Below are positions 1 to 5,349 of a stretch of DNA of 7,801 nucleotides, piece after piece. The stretch's first letter is position 1, and each line of letters begins with the position of its first letter. The translations under genes and the position numbers were made by a program. Origin of the DNA: Pseudomonadota bacterium (GTDB lineage: Bacteria > Cyanobacteriota > Vampirovibrionia > LMEP-6097); the NCBI GenBank assembly GCA_009924885.1, contig RFQS01000106.1:1-7801 (forward strand), given 5' to 3'. Below the pieces are notes generated by a model, which was not told where the DNA came from, did not search any database, and was given only the letters and a program-made list of their open reading frames with translations.

Positions 1-309
1 ATCCATTACTAACTCCGCAGCAGTAATCTCTCCAGCCGTATTGACGGTGACTTTACCTTTCTTGACTTTGATTCCGCCAGTGTGTTCTGCGATTACAGGT
101 GAACCATTGGTGCCGTACCATCTTACTGAGCTACGGTTAGGGTTCATCTCTAAAGTCTCACCGATAATAGCAGTGGAAGATTTTTTATCTTTTGTTTCTT
201 TGCTTTTTTTCTCTGCGAAAACAGAGCTGTTAAATTGAGCGAAGAACGCCATGCTGATAAAGACAGCGAGCTTTAATAAATTAGGTAAAGATTTCTTTAG
301 AGTTTTCAT
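1..309 (-). CDS. yceI: YceI-family secreted protein, C-terminus beyond window
   Basis: The minus strand is open from an ATG at 309 to the window edge, giving the first 103 residues of a protein whose end lies outside. Residues 1-32 form a signal peptide: Lys-rich start (MKTLKKS), hydrophobic core (LLKLAVFISMAFFAQF) and a likely cleavage after SVFA. A charged Lys/Ser linker follows. The stretch SSVRWYGTNGSP, then HTGGIKVKKGKVTV and GEITAAELVMD, matches the start of a YceI lipocalin-like barrel, where a W..(S/T) strand, an H.G.(I/V) strand and a G.(I/L)T..E.V(I/V)D strand are typical. YceI proteins are periplasmic or secreted and bind polyisoprenoid or other lipid ligands; many have no known role. 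It is divergent from the NADH dehydrogenase, 46 bp away. No clear Shine-Dalgarno site is visible. The family call is from remembered motifs, so it is fairly but not fully secure. Confidence 0.8.
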   Translation of the reverse strand, partial: MKTLKKSLPNLLKLAVFISMAFFAQFNSSVFAEKKSKETKDKKSSTAIIGETLEMNPNRSSVRWYGTNGSPVIAEHTGGIKVKKGKVTVNTAGEITAAELVMD

Positions 310-355
310 TTTTGTTACAACAATTGAGTATACTATCAGTGGACGTATAGATTAT
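310..355. promoter_or_regulatory. Divergent promoter region between yceI and ndh
   Basis: This 46-bp gap must hold the start signals for two divergent genes unless they lie inside the coding sequences. At 327-334 is AGTATACT, a perfect 8-bp palindrome that presents the -10-like hexamer TATACT on both strands. No good -35 box stands 16-18 bp away on either strand. At 312-323 is a short inverted repeat, TTGTT-AC-AACAA, which could be a protein-binding site. Both points are seen in the sequence; a promoter function is inference. Confidence 0.35.
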
Positions 356-1615
356 ATGGGTCAAAGAAAGAAAGTTATTATTATTGGTGGTGGTTTTGGG
401 GGTATTTTTACTGCTCGGAAGCTGGCTAATCATAATATTGATGTTCTACTTATTGATAAACAGAACCATCATCTTTTTCAACCCTTACTTTATCAGGTAG
501 CGGCAGGGATTCTTTCTCCAGAAAATGTAGCGATACCTCTCAGACTGGTTTTCGCTGATAATAAGAATGTGAAAGTAAGAATGGAAGAGGTTCTTAGTGT
601 AGACAGATCTGCTCAGAAAGTCGTAACTAAGGAGAATGAATATTTTTATGATTTTTTAGTAATTGCGACGGGCAGTACTTATAATTTCTTCGGTCATAGT
701 GAATGGGCGAAGCATGTTTTTACACTGAAAACTTTAGCTGGGGCATTAAAGCTTAAAAATCATATTCAGACTCAGTTTGAAAGAGCTTTGATTAGTAAGG
801 ACTCTGCTGAAAAGGAAAGATTGCTGACCTTTGCGATAGTAGGAGCCGGTCCTACTGGTGTTGAGATGGCTGGAATAATTTCTGAAATAGCGAAAAAGTT
901 CACTCAAGAAGAATCTGCGATTAAGTTTCAGGATATTAAAGTTAATCTGATTGAAACTGCCGAAAGACCATTAGCTGCTTTTTCTACATATCTTTCTGAC
1001 TATTCAGTGCAGGTTATGCATAAGCTGGGTATCCAAGTAAAGCTCAATACCACTGTAGAAGAGATACAGCATAATTATATTAAAACATCTGAAGGTGAAA
1101 TCCACTCTAACACGATTATCTGGGCGGCTGGTGTTTTGGGCGTGGGAGCTGCGAATCTCTTGAATATTTTAAAACCAGCAAGGGGAAATAAGGTAACCGT
1201 AAATGAATATTTGAATCTGTTTGATGATGATAAAGTTTTTGTTATTGGTGATACTGCAGAGCTTATGCAAAACGACAGACCTTTACCTGGACTGGGTTCG
1301 GTAGCTAAGCAGCAGGGTATTTATTTAGGTAGAGCTTTGAGGAAAATAGTTCGAGGTGAAGACCGCCGCGAGATAAAACCCTTTAAGTATGAGGATTATG
1401 GCATTATGGCGATAATCGGTAAAAGAGCTGCTGTAGCTGAGTTGCCTTTAGTTCATTTACAGGGTGCCCCAGCATGGATACTGTGGGGATTAGTGCATTT
1501 ACTATTGTTAATAGGTTTTAGAAATCGCGCTATTGTGCTTTTTGATTGGGTTTGGACTTATTTGGCTGGGAATTATTCTTCGCGGGTAATAAATCAAGTG
1601 AATTACGAAGCCTAA
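356..1615 (+). CDS. ndh: Type II NADH:quinone oxidoreductase (NDH-2)
   Basis: This 419-residue flavoprotein matches the usual NDH-2 length. It oxidises NADH and reduces membrane quinone without pumping protons. The order of motifs is standard. A Rossmann FAD site VIIIGGGFGG lies at residues 7-16, followed by the acidic end of its second strand (LLID, 31-34) and FQPLLYQVA (41-49). An ATG motif (VIATGS) is at 102-107. The NADH-binding Rossmann site AIVGAGPTGVE is at 160-170, WAAGV at 256-260, the second FAD motif VFVIGDTAEL at 294-303 and the quinone-site AKQQG at 317-321. The C-terminal segment (about 368-405, WILWGLVHLLLLIGFRNR) is the amphipathic/hydrophobic membrane anchor typical of the family. 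I chose the ATG at 356 because it sits five codons before the FAD motif. The frame stays open back to 251, but that stretch overlaps the divergent yceI start and has no homology-like motif. Only a weak GGA (341-343) serves as a ribosome site. Confidence 0.95.
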   Translation: MGQRKKVIIIGGGFGGIFTARKLANHNIDVLLIDKQNHHLFQPLLYQVAAGILSPENVAIPLRLVFADNKNVKVRMEEVLSVDRSAQKVVTKENEYFYDFLVIATGSTYNFFGHSEWAKHVFTLKTLAGALKLKNHIQTQFERALISKDSAEKERLLTFAIVGAGPTGVEMAGIISEIAKKFTQEESAIKFQDIKVNLIETAERPLAAFSTYLSDYSVQVMHKLGIQVKLNTTVEEIQHNYIKTSEGEIHSNTIIWAAGVLGVGAANLLNILKPARGNKVTVNEYLNLFDDDKVFVIGDTAELMQNDRPLPGLGSVAKQQGIYLGRALRKIVRGEDRREIKPFKYEDYGIMAIIGKRAAVAELPLVHLQGAPAWILWGLVHLLLLIGFRNRAIVLFDWVWTYLAGNYSSRVINQVNYEA

Positions 1616-1635
1616 AAGTCTTATTCTGACGAAAG

Positions 1636-1688
1636 GGTACAGTATGGAATATATGGAAGGGGTTTTAAAATATAAATCCTACTGTACC
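1636..1688. repeat. Imperfect inverted repeat at convergent gene ends
   Basis: GGTACAGTA at 1636-1644 is complementary to TACTGTACC at 1680-1688. Three more pairs (GGA 1646-1648 with TCC 1677-1679) form if T1645 is bulged. The stem spans the gap between the converging NADH dehydrogenase and beta-barrel genes and runs into the last codons of the latter. The loop is long (28-35 nt) and AT-rich and no clean T tract follows, so a terminator role is only a possibility. Confidence 0.3.
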
Positions 1689-2975
1689 GATTAAATTAAA
1701 ACCAGCTTCAGGCCTAACGCCATTAAGATCATTAATAAGAGGAAATCCTGCTAAAAAACCAAGGATAATTTTATCTTCAATTGCAAGTTTGACACCATTC
1801 ATCCAATTGATAAGTAAACCACCATGGGCATCATCTTTTATACCATCATATGTGACTTTTTCTTGCCACATGCTATTGACCTCACTAACTAAGCTCCAGC
1901 GAGTTTCTTGACCAAGAATTTCTTTAGGAAATATTTTTTGAAATTTATTTGGTTTTTCTTGATCTATGATGTAATTCGCTGCTAGATTGAAGTTGACGAT
2001 ATCGCCGACTATGGTGTTTTGTGAACCTTGATTTGAGAGTTTATAGAGAATATTTGAGTGCAAGCTGAGATCTTCTAATTTTTCGCTTTTAAAGTTTTTA
2101 CTAATCGCGATGCCCATTAATGGGTCCCAAGATCCAGATCCTGGTTGATGATCAGCAGATAATCTATAGCCATCTTTATCTTTTTCATTGGTAAAGCCTG
2201 TTGGGAACTCTAGTCCAGCGACTAGGGCTGTATGTAAATTTATCTTTTCTATTTTTGGTAACTGATACTTGAGCATTATGCTCATATCTCCTAGCCCAAT
2301 TGAATCATCTTCATCATAGGTAAAGCCTTCATAGGTGTATTGTGAGTTGAAATTGCTTTGAAATGGGTAACTGATCATTACGCTAAGATCATCAGTAATC
2401 CCATAAAGTAGATTCGCTGAAACTTGCATGGTTGCTGAATTTGAGTGTGCATGAATCCTGCGACGATTGATGGCTTTCATTTGTGAGATTGTAAATTCAT
2501 CGTAATTTTGATAGTTAATTCCTGTGCTTAAAACGAATTTACCTTTAGGTAAAGTGTAGGCTGGCATGGTCATAATGGGGCCATCTATGCTGCTTCCACC
2601 AAAGGCTCCAGAACAAGCACAACTACAGGCTGAGACTTTAGAGCTATGTAGCTGTAGAAGAAGGGCTGCAATAATGCCAAGTGAATATATGATTAAGCTT
2701 CGAGCTCGGCACTGTTGCCGAACTCCAATTCCTGCGTTTTCGTCGTCCTCATGATCCTCATGTAAGCTTGATAAATCAAGCTTGTATTTCTGCTTGCTCG
2801 AATATGAGCCACTTACGTGACTCGCATTCTCGGCATCGCTAGAAATTACCCGTACACTGCGGTCATTCGTCCTCCTCAGCCTTGAACTTGCACGTTCGGC
2901 AACAGTGCCAGCTAGCAGTCCCTTGAAAATTTTTTTTAATTTGGTTTTGGTTTTAGCTATTATGGAATTCAGCAT
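1665..2975 (-). CDS. Predicted outer-membrane beta-barrel protein with an in-frame palindromic-element insertion
   Basis: This 436-residue protein divides into a basic start (1-22, TKTKLKKIF), a block from the palindromic element (about 23-90), a hydrophobic export segment (93-116, SLIIYSLGIIAALLLQLH) and a mature domain opening with a CxCxC cluster (Cys117, 119, 121). VSAC at 114-117 fits a lipobox, so it may be a lipoprotein; ordinary cleavage after VSA is also possible. The mature part alternates short amphipathic strands with polar loops (YGITDDLSVMISYPF, SIGLGDMSIMLKYQL, GLEFPTGF) and ends in an aromatic strand (TVGFIF), as in transporter-like or phenol-pathway MetA-type outer-membrane barrels. 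The substrate is unknown. Removing residues 23-90 restores a normal signal peptide, and no other ATG, GTG or TTG lies between the element and the hydrophobic core, so the ATG at 2975 must serve. That ATG overlaps the start of the divergent regulator gene. No ribosome site is obvious. Confidence 0.75.
   Translation of the reverse strand: MLNSIIAKTKTKLKKIFKGLLAGTVAERASSRLRRTNDRSVRVISSDAENASHVSGSYSSKQKYKLDLSSLHEDHEDDENAGIGVRQQCRARSLIIYSLGIIAALLLQLHSSKVSACSCACSGAFGGSSIDGPIMTMPAYTLPKGKFVLSTGINYQNYDEFTISQMKAINRRRIHAHSNSATMQVSANLLYGITDDLSVMISYPFQSNFNSQYTYEGFTYDEDDSIGLGDMSIMLKYQLPKIEKINLHTALVAGLEFPTGFTNEKDKDGYRLSADHQPGSGSWDPLMGIAISKNFKSEKLEDLSLHSNILYKLSNQGSQNTIVGDIVNFNLAANYIIDQEKPNKFQKIFPKEILGQETRWSLVSEVNSMWQEKVTYDGIKDDAHGGLLINWMNGVKLAIEDKIILGFLAGFPLINDLNGVRPEAGFNLIGTVGFIF
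2708..2909 (-). mobile_element. Palindromic protein-coding insertion element, copy A (202 bp)
   Basis: The ends are perfect 16-nt inverted repeats: GGCACTGTTGCCGAAC at 2708-2723 and its complement at 2894-2909. A further AGCT pair (2703-2706 with 2910-2913) extends the stem across one bulged base. Between the arms lie a 39-nt block (2852-2890) and a 30-nt block (2735-2764), both identical to blocks in copy B at 6461-6581. Read on the minus strand inside the barrel gene they give SSRLRRTNDRSV and HEDHEDDEN. Copy A is exactly 81 nt (27 codons) longer than copy B because of an extra segment between the blocks. The 39-nt block has stop codons in the other two sense frames, so only the used frame passes through. 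The element is visibly richer in G+C than its surroundings. It encodes no transposase. It behaves like the Rickettsia palindromic elements, but I do not recognise the family. Confidence 0.85.
2764..2783. repeat. Short hairpin inside element copy A
   Basis: AAGCTTGAT at 2764-2772 and ATCAAGCTT at 2775-2783 form a perfect 9-bp stem with a two-base loop. It lies at the edge of the extra 81-nt segment that copy A has and copy B lacks. It may be a trace of how that segment was acquired; this is inference. Confidence 0.6.
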
Positions 2976-3372
2976 GGTGAAAAAAAATATAGGACAGTTA
3001 TCAGAAGAGACAGGTTTTAGTATACAGACTATTAGATATTATGAAAGTTTAGGACTCTTACCAGCACCAGATCGTAGTGATAGCGGTTATCGAAAATATG
3101 ATGAAAGTTATTCACAGCATATTAATTTTATAAAGAATGCTAAAAATATGGGCTTTAGTCTTGATGAAATTAAAGAACTTATTTACTTGAAGTCTTCGAA
3201 TGATGCTCTAGGGAAAGATGTTAAGCATATGGTGAAACTTAAAATGGAAGAGCTTGCAAAGCAAATTAAAGAATTAGAAAATACCTATAATTACCTTGCA
3301 AGCCTTAACCAATCTTGTAGTGGTAAAATGCAGACTAAAAATTGTCCTATACTGAAGCAACTTTCAGACTGA
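2974..3372 (+). CDS. MerR-family heavy-metal-responsive regulator, CueR/HmrR-like
   Basis: The product is a 132-residue activator, close to the length of CueR. Residues 5-45 form the winged-helix DNA-binding domain with the diagnostic MerR pattern: IGQLSEETGFSIQTIRYYE, then SLGLLPAP and GYRKYD. A helical stretch (about 48-78) and the long dimerisation helix (about 81-112) follow. The C-terminal loop carries Cys115 and Cys124, with the second in CPIL, as in the metal-binding loop of CueR/HmrR. The spacing is C-x8-C here against C-x7-C in CueR. The region where divalent-metal sensors such as ZntR have a Cys (here around LGKDVK, 79-84) has none, which favours a monovalent ion such as Cu(I). I chose the ATG at 2974 for the standard N-terminus, with GGA seven bases upstream. 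An ATG at 2962 would add four residues. Its start overlaps that of the divergent barrel gene. Its likely target is the dyad at 3924-3945. Confidence 0.9.
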   Translation: MVKKNIGQLSEETGFSIQTIRYYESLGLLPAPDRSDSGYRKYDESYSQHINFIKNAKNMGFSLDEIKELIYLKSSNDALGKDVKHMVKLKMEELAKQIKELENTYNYLASLNQSCSGKMQTKNCPILKQLSD

Positions 3373-3381
3373 TTTTCTTTT

Positions 3382-3408
3382 AGAGACCGTTGTTTGTGCA
3401 GTGTCTCT
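3382..3408. other. Small hairpin between convergent genes
   Basis: AGAGAC at 3382-3387 pairs with GTCTCT at 3403-3408 around a 15-nt loop. It lies between the converging ends of the MerR gene and the His-rich protein gene, where a terminator would be expected. Neither strand has a proper T run after the stem, so it is only a weak terminator candidate. Confidence 0.3.
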
Positions 3409-3418
3409 TGAAAGTCAC

Positions 3419-3877
3419 TTAGTCTTGAATTATTACATCAACTTGTTTTATTATGACGTTTTCAACCAGCACAGTACGAGCTTCTGCATTACTAGAGTAA
3501 GTAACTCTTACTCCAGAATTATCTTCGCCGTCTAATTTACTAAAATCGGTCCAAAGAACATAGCTAGTATCACCATCTTCAATAAAATAATACAGAGATT
3601 TATCATTATCATAAGTCGCTAAAACTCTTGTAAATGTTTTAGGTCCTGCTTCAAGCTGAAAAGTCTGATCTAATCTTAGTGAAGTGTTACTTCTATTAAT
3701 TTTCTTAATAGTGAAGTTGCCTTTATTTTCACCATTAATTAATATCTGAAAAGTTTTTCCAATAGAATCACGAATCGAGGTTTCTGAACCATGGTCATGA
3801 CCAGCATGTGCTTGCACAGAATTAGCAAAGCCAATGAATAAGGCAAGGCCAAGTATAAAACTAATTACTTTTTTCAT
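3419..3877 (-). CDS. Small exported protein with His-rich N-terminus, possible metal-binding protein
   Basis: I do not recognise a named family for this 152-residue protein. Residues 1-23 are a clear signal peptide (MKK, then FILGLALFIGFA, cleavage after SVQA). The mature chain therefore begins HAGHDHG, with His24, His27 and His29, a pattern common at metal-binding N-termini of periplasmic proteins. The rest is rich in beta-strand-like and polar residues and has no Cys. Trp109 and a run of Tyr residues (YYF 96-98) suggest a small beta domain. The start is secure: AGGAGA (complement of 3886-3891) lies nine bases before the ATG. Promoter structure and the nearby CueR-like gene suggest induction by a metal ion, with a role in periplasmic metal binding or delivery. 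This role is inferred from context only. Confidence 0.7.
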   Translation of the reverse strand: MKKVISFILGLALFIGFANSVQAHAGHDHGSETSIRDSIGKTFQILINGENKGNFTIKKINRSNTSLRLDQTFQLEAGPKTFTRVLATYDNDKSLYYFIEDGDTSYVLWTDFSKLDGEDNSGVRVTYSSNAEARTVLVENVIIKQVDVIIQD

Positions 3878-3918
3878 ATATTATTTCTCCTGAAATTTAA
3901 ACTACTAAATTTATTTTT

Positions 3919-3948
3919 ATTGTACTATATAGCTGGCTATAGAGTTTA
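3919..3948 (-). promoter_or_regulatory. Candidate MerR-type promoter and operator of the His-rich protein gene
   Basis: A 22-bp dyad at 3924-3945 has arms ACTATATAGC and GCTATAGAGT around a TG centre, with 9 of 10 positions symmetric. The ACT...AGT ends and 22-bp length resemble the operators of merT and zntA. Read on the minus strand, the dyad overlaps a -35-like TAAACT (3943-3948) and is followed by a good -10, TACAAT (3919-3924). The spacer is 18 bp with these boxes, or up to 20 if the -35 is shifted outward. Long spacers of 19-20 bp are the mark of MerR-activated promoters. The gene start is 41 bases downstream of the -10. Confidence 0.55.
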
Positions 3949-4165
3949 TGGCTGAGTGGAATTTAATAAATATATTCTATTTTTTCTGTACAAATTCTCT
4001 ACCACTAGGGAGCCTTCCCTAAGCAACCCATCCTCACCCCACACTGCGTGCGGGTATTCCAAAGCCAAAAGACAGGACTTTTAAAGTCCTGTCTTTTGGA
4101 GTGTGTGTGGGGGAAACGAATTATACTTCCGTATCTGCCTATATATAGTTTTGACTCAGATTTTT
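3949..4165. other. Non-coding stretch with two strong secondary structures
   Basis: This is most of the 341-bp gap between the His-rich protein and the LptF/G permease. No plausible coding region is visible on either strand. It contains a 6-bp tetraloop hairpin at 4006-4021 (TAGGGA, GCCT, TCCCTA) and the nested structure at 4037-4112 described separately. The part from 3949 to 4000 is plain AT-rich DNA. It does not look like a tRNA, SRP RNA or tmRNA. Confidence 0.5.
4037..4112. repeat. Nested inverted-repeat structure in intergenic DNA
   Basis: An inner stem of 17 perfect base pairs (4065-4081 with 4083-4099, reading CCAAAAGACAGGACTTT on the left) closes on a single central T. An outer stem, CCCCACAC at 4037-4044 with GTGTGGGG at 4105-4112, encloses it, with an unpaired GC-rich stretch (4045-4064) on the left side. 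The inner stem is flanked by A and T runs inside its own arms, so it could work as a bidirectional terminator. However, it lies between two divergent promoters, where no known transcript ends. Alternatives are a small RNA or a palindromic repeat of another family. Confidence 0.6.
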
Positions 4166-4194
4166 TTGATAAAGGAATTTGAATGCTTTACAAT
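4166..4194 (+). promoter_or_regulatory. Sigma70-like promoter for the LptF/G operon
   Basis: TTGATA at 4166-4171 and TACAAT at 4189-4194 each match the sigma70 consensus at five of six positions and are separated by exactly 17 bp. Transcription would start near 4201, about 18 bases before the TTG start of the permease gene. Confidence 0.55.
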
Positions 4195-4218
4195 CAATTT
4201 GGTTAAAACTTTCATAAA

Positions 4219-5349
4219 TTGTTATTTAAAACACTAGATAAGCATGTATTTTCTGAATTTTGGTTCCCTTTCGTAAGTGGCGCCTGTATTATGACTGGTG
4301 TTTGGTTAGGTATAGATAAGCTTAAAGTCATTTTTAAACTACTGGCGATTTCTGGGGCTTCAGTCTCTAAGGGTTTCGTGATTTTAGGATTAGAGGTGCC
4401 ACATATGCTTGCATTAACTATGCCTATTAGTGTTCTTTTTGCCTTTTTCTTAGCTTTCCAGAAATTATCCTCTGAAAGTGAAATTATTGCTCTGAGAGCT
4501 ACAGGGGCTAGTTTGAGGCGAGTTATACAGCCTGTTATTTATCTAGGTATCTTTTTTGCAGTTTGTACATTTTTTATAAATGAAGTAGTAGTTCCTTTTA
4601 CTAGCCCGCTTGCTAAAAGGATTTATGCATTAGCTTTATATAAGAATCCCGTACCCGATAATTCTAATCATTCTTTTACTTATATTGAGAATGATGAAAA
4701 TGGTGTTATTCGTCGTATCTTTTTTGTTAAGAAGATAGAAAATAAAATTCTTCAAGATCTTTTAGTGATTGAGTTTGGTGAAGAAAAAATGCTACAAGTC
4801 TATACGGCAGCTAAAGCTTGGTGGGATCCATATAATGGTGGCTGGGAGCTAAGGAAAGGCAAAAGTAGTTATATTAAAAGAGATCCCGAAGGCATTAATA
4901 AAGCGACTCAGCATTTCATTTCAGATTTTAAATCGACTTTTATTCCCACTAGTCTTGATCCAGGTAAGGCGATGGCTAGTTTAAGTCAAGTTAAAGAATT
5001 AAATTTATTTGCACTTGCTGGATATATAAAGCAAAACCAGAAAAAATTAATTGATAATGATGAATTTAATTCAGCTCTGACTAGTTTTTATAATAAACTT
5101 GCTTACCCACTTTCTTGTATATTGCTTGCCGTTATAGGAGCTTGTCTTGGAATCACTAGGCGAAGAAAGGTTATTAATTGGGGTTATTTAGCTTTGGGGG
5201 CTGTGGTCTTTTTATTTTATGTCTCCCAGACTGTATTTGATGGCATGGGTGATTCTGGTACCCTTGCGCCATCGCTTGCAGTTTTTGCTCCTAATATTAT
5301 TTTTGCGATAATTGCTTTAGGAATATTTCTCTATCGTGCCGAGAATTAA
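4219..5349 (+). CDS. LptF/LptG (YjgP/YjgQ) family lipopolysaccharide export permease
   Basis: This 376-residue inner-membrane protein belongs to the YjgP/YjgQ permeases. With LptB these extract lipopolysaccharide from the inner membrane and pass it to the LptC/LptA bridge. N-terminal membrane segments cover about residues 12-35, 50-80 and 103-122. The coupling region SSESEIIALRATGAS (84-98) is the family hallmark that contacts the ATPase. NEVVVP (121-126) leads into a periplasmic domain (about 130-280). The C-terminal membrane segments (about 290-312, 321-340 and 350-372) include FYNKLAYPLSCILLAVIGA. I cannot tell LptF from LptG; the sequence looks most like the single cyanobacterial-type protein. 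Translation starts at TTG: the next in-frame ATG would remove half the first membrane segment, and the upstream ATG at 4183 is followed by an in-frame stop at 4204. No Shine-Dalgarno site precedes the TTG. The gene overlaps the next by 14 bp. Confidence 0.9.
   Translation: MLFKTLDKHVFSEFWFPFVSGACIMTGVWLGIDKLKVIFKLLAISGASVSKGFVILGLEVPHMLALTMPISVLFAFFLAFQKLSSESEIIALRATGASLRRVIQPVIYLGIFFAVCTFFINEVVVPFTSPLAKRIYALALYKNPVPDNSNHSFTYIENDENGVIRRIFFVKKIENKILQDLLVIEFGEEKMLQVYTAAKAWWDPYNGGWELRKGKSSYIKRDPEGINKATQHFISDFKSTFIPTSLDPGKAMASLSQVKELNLFALAGYIKQNQKKLIDNDEFNSALTSFYNKLAYPLSCILLAVIGACLGITRRRKVINWGYLALGAVVFLFYVSQTVFDGMGDSGTLAPSLAVFAPNIIFAIIALGIFLYRAEN

Noticed and set aside
41..238. Open frame of 65 codons on the plus strand
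   Set aside because: It lies opposite the YceI-family gene, which has a signal peptide and family motifs on the minus strand; the plus-strand frame shows neither.
251..355. N-terminal extension of the NADH dehydrogenase to an ATG at 251
   Set aside because: It would overlap the coding start of the divergent yceI gene, and the FAD motif belongs near residue 7-16, which fits the ATG at 356.
2566..2754. Open frame of 62 codons on the plus strand inside the beta-barrel gene
   Set aside because: It is the complement of the signal-peptide and element region; the element is read on the other strand in a consistent frame in both copies.
2905..2973. Longer start for the MerR regulator
   Set aside because: The extension is translated from the arm of the palindromic element and has no family similarity; MerR proteins begin a few residues before IG.L...TG.
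3990..4110. Known structured RNA (SRP RNA, tmRNA, tRNA) in the gap
   Set aside because: I could not find the conserved cores of these RNAs on either strand; only generic hairpins are visible.
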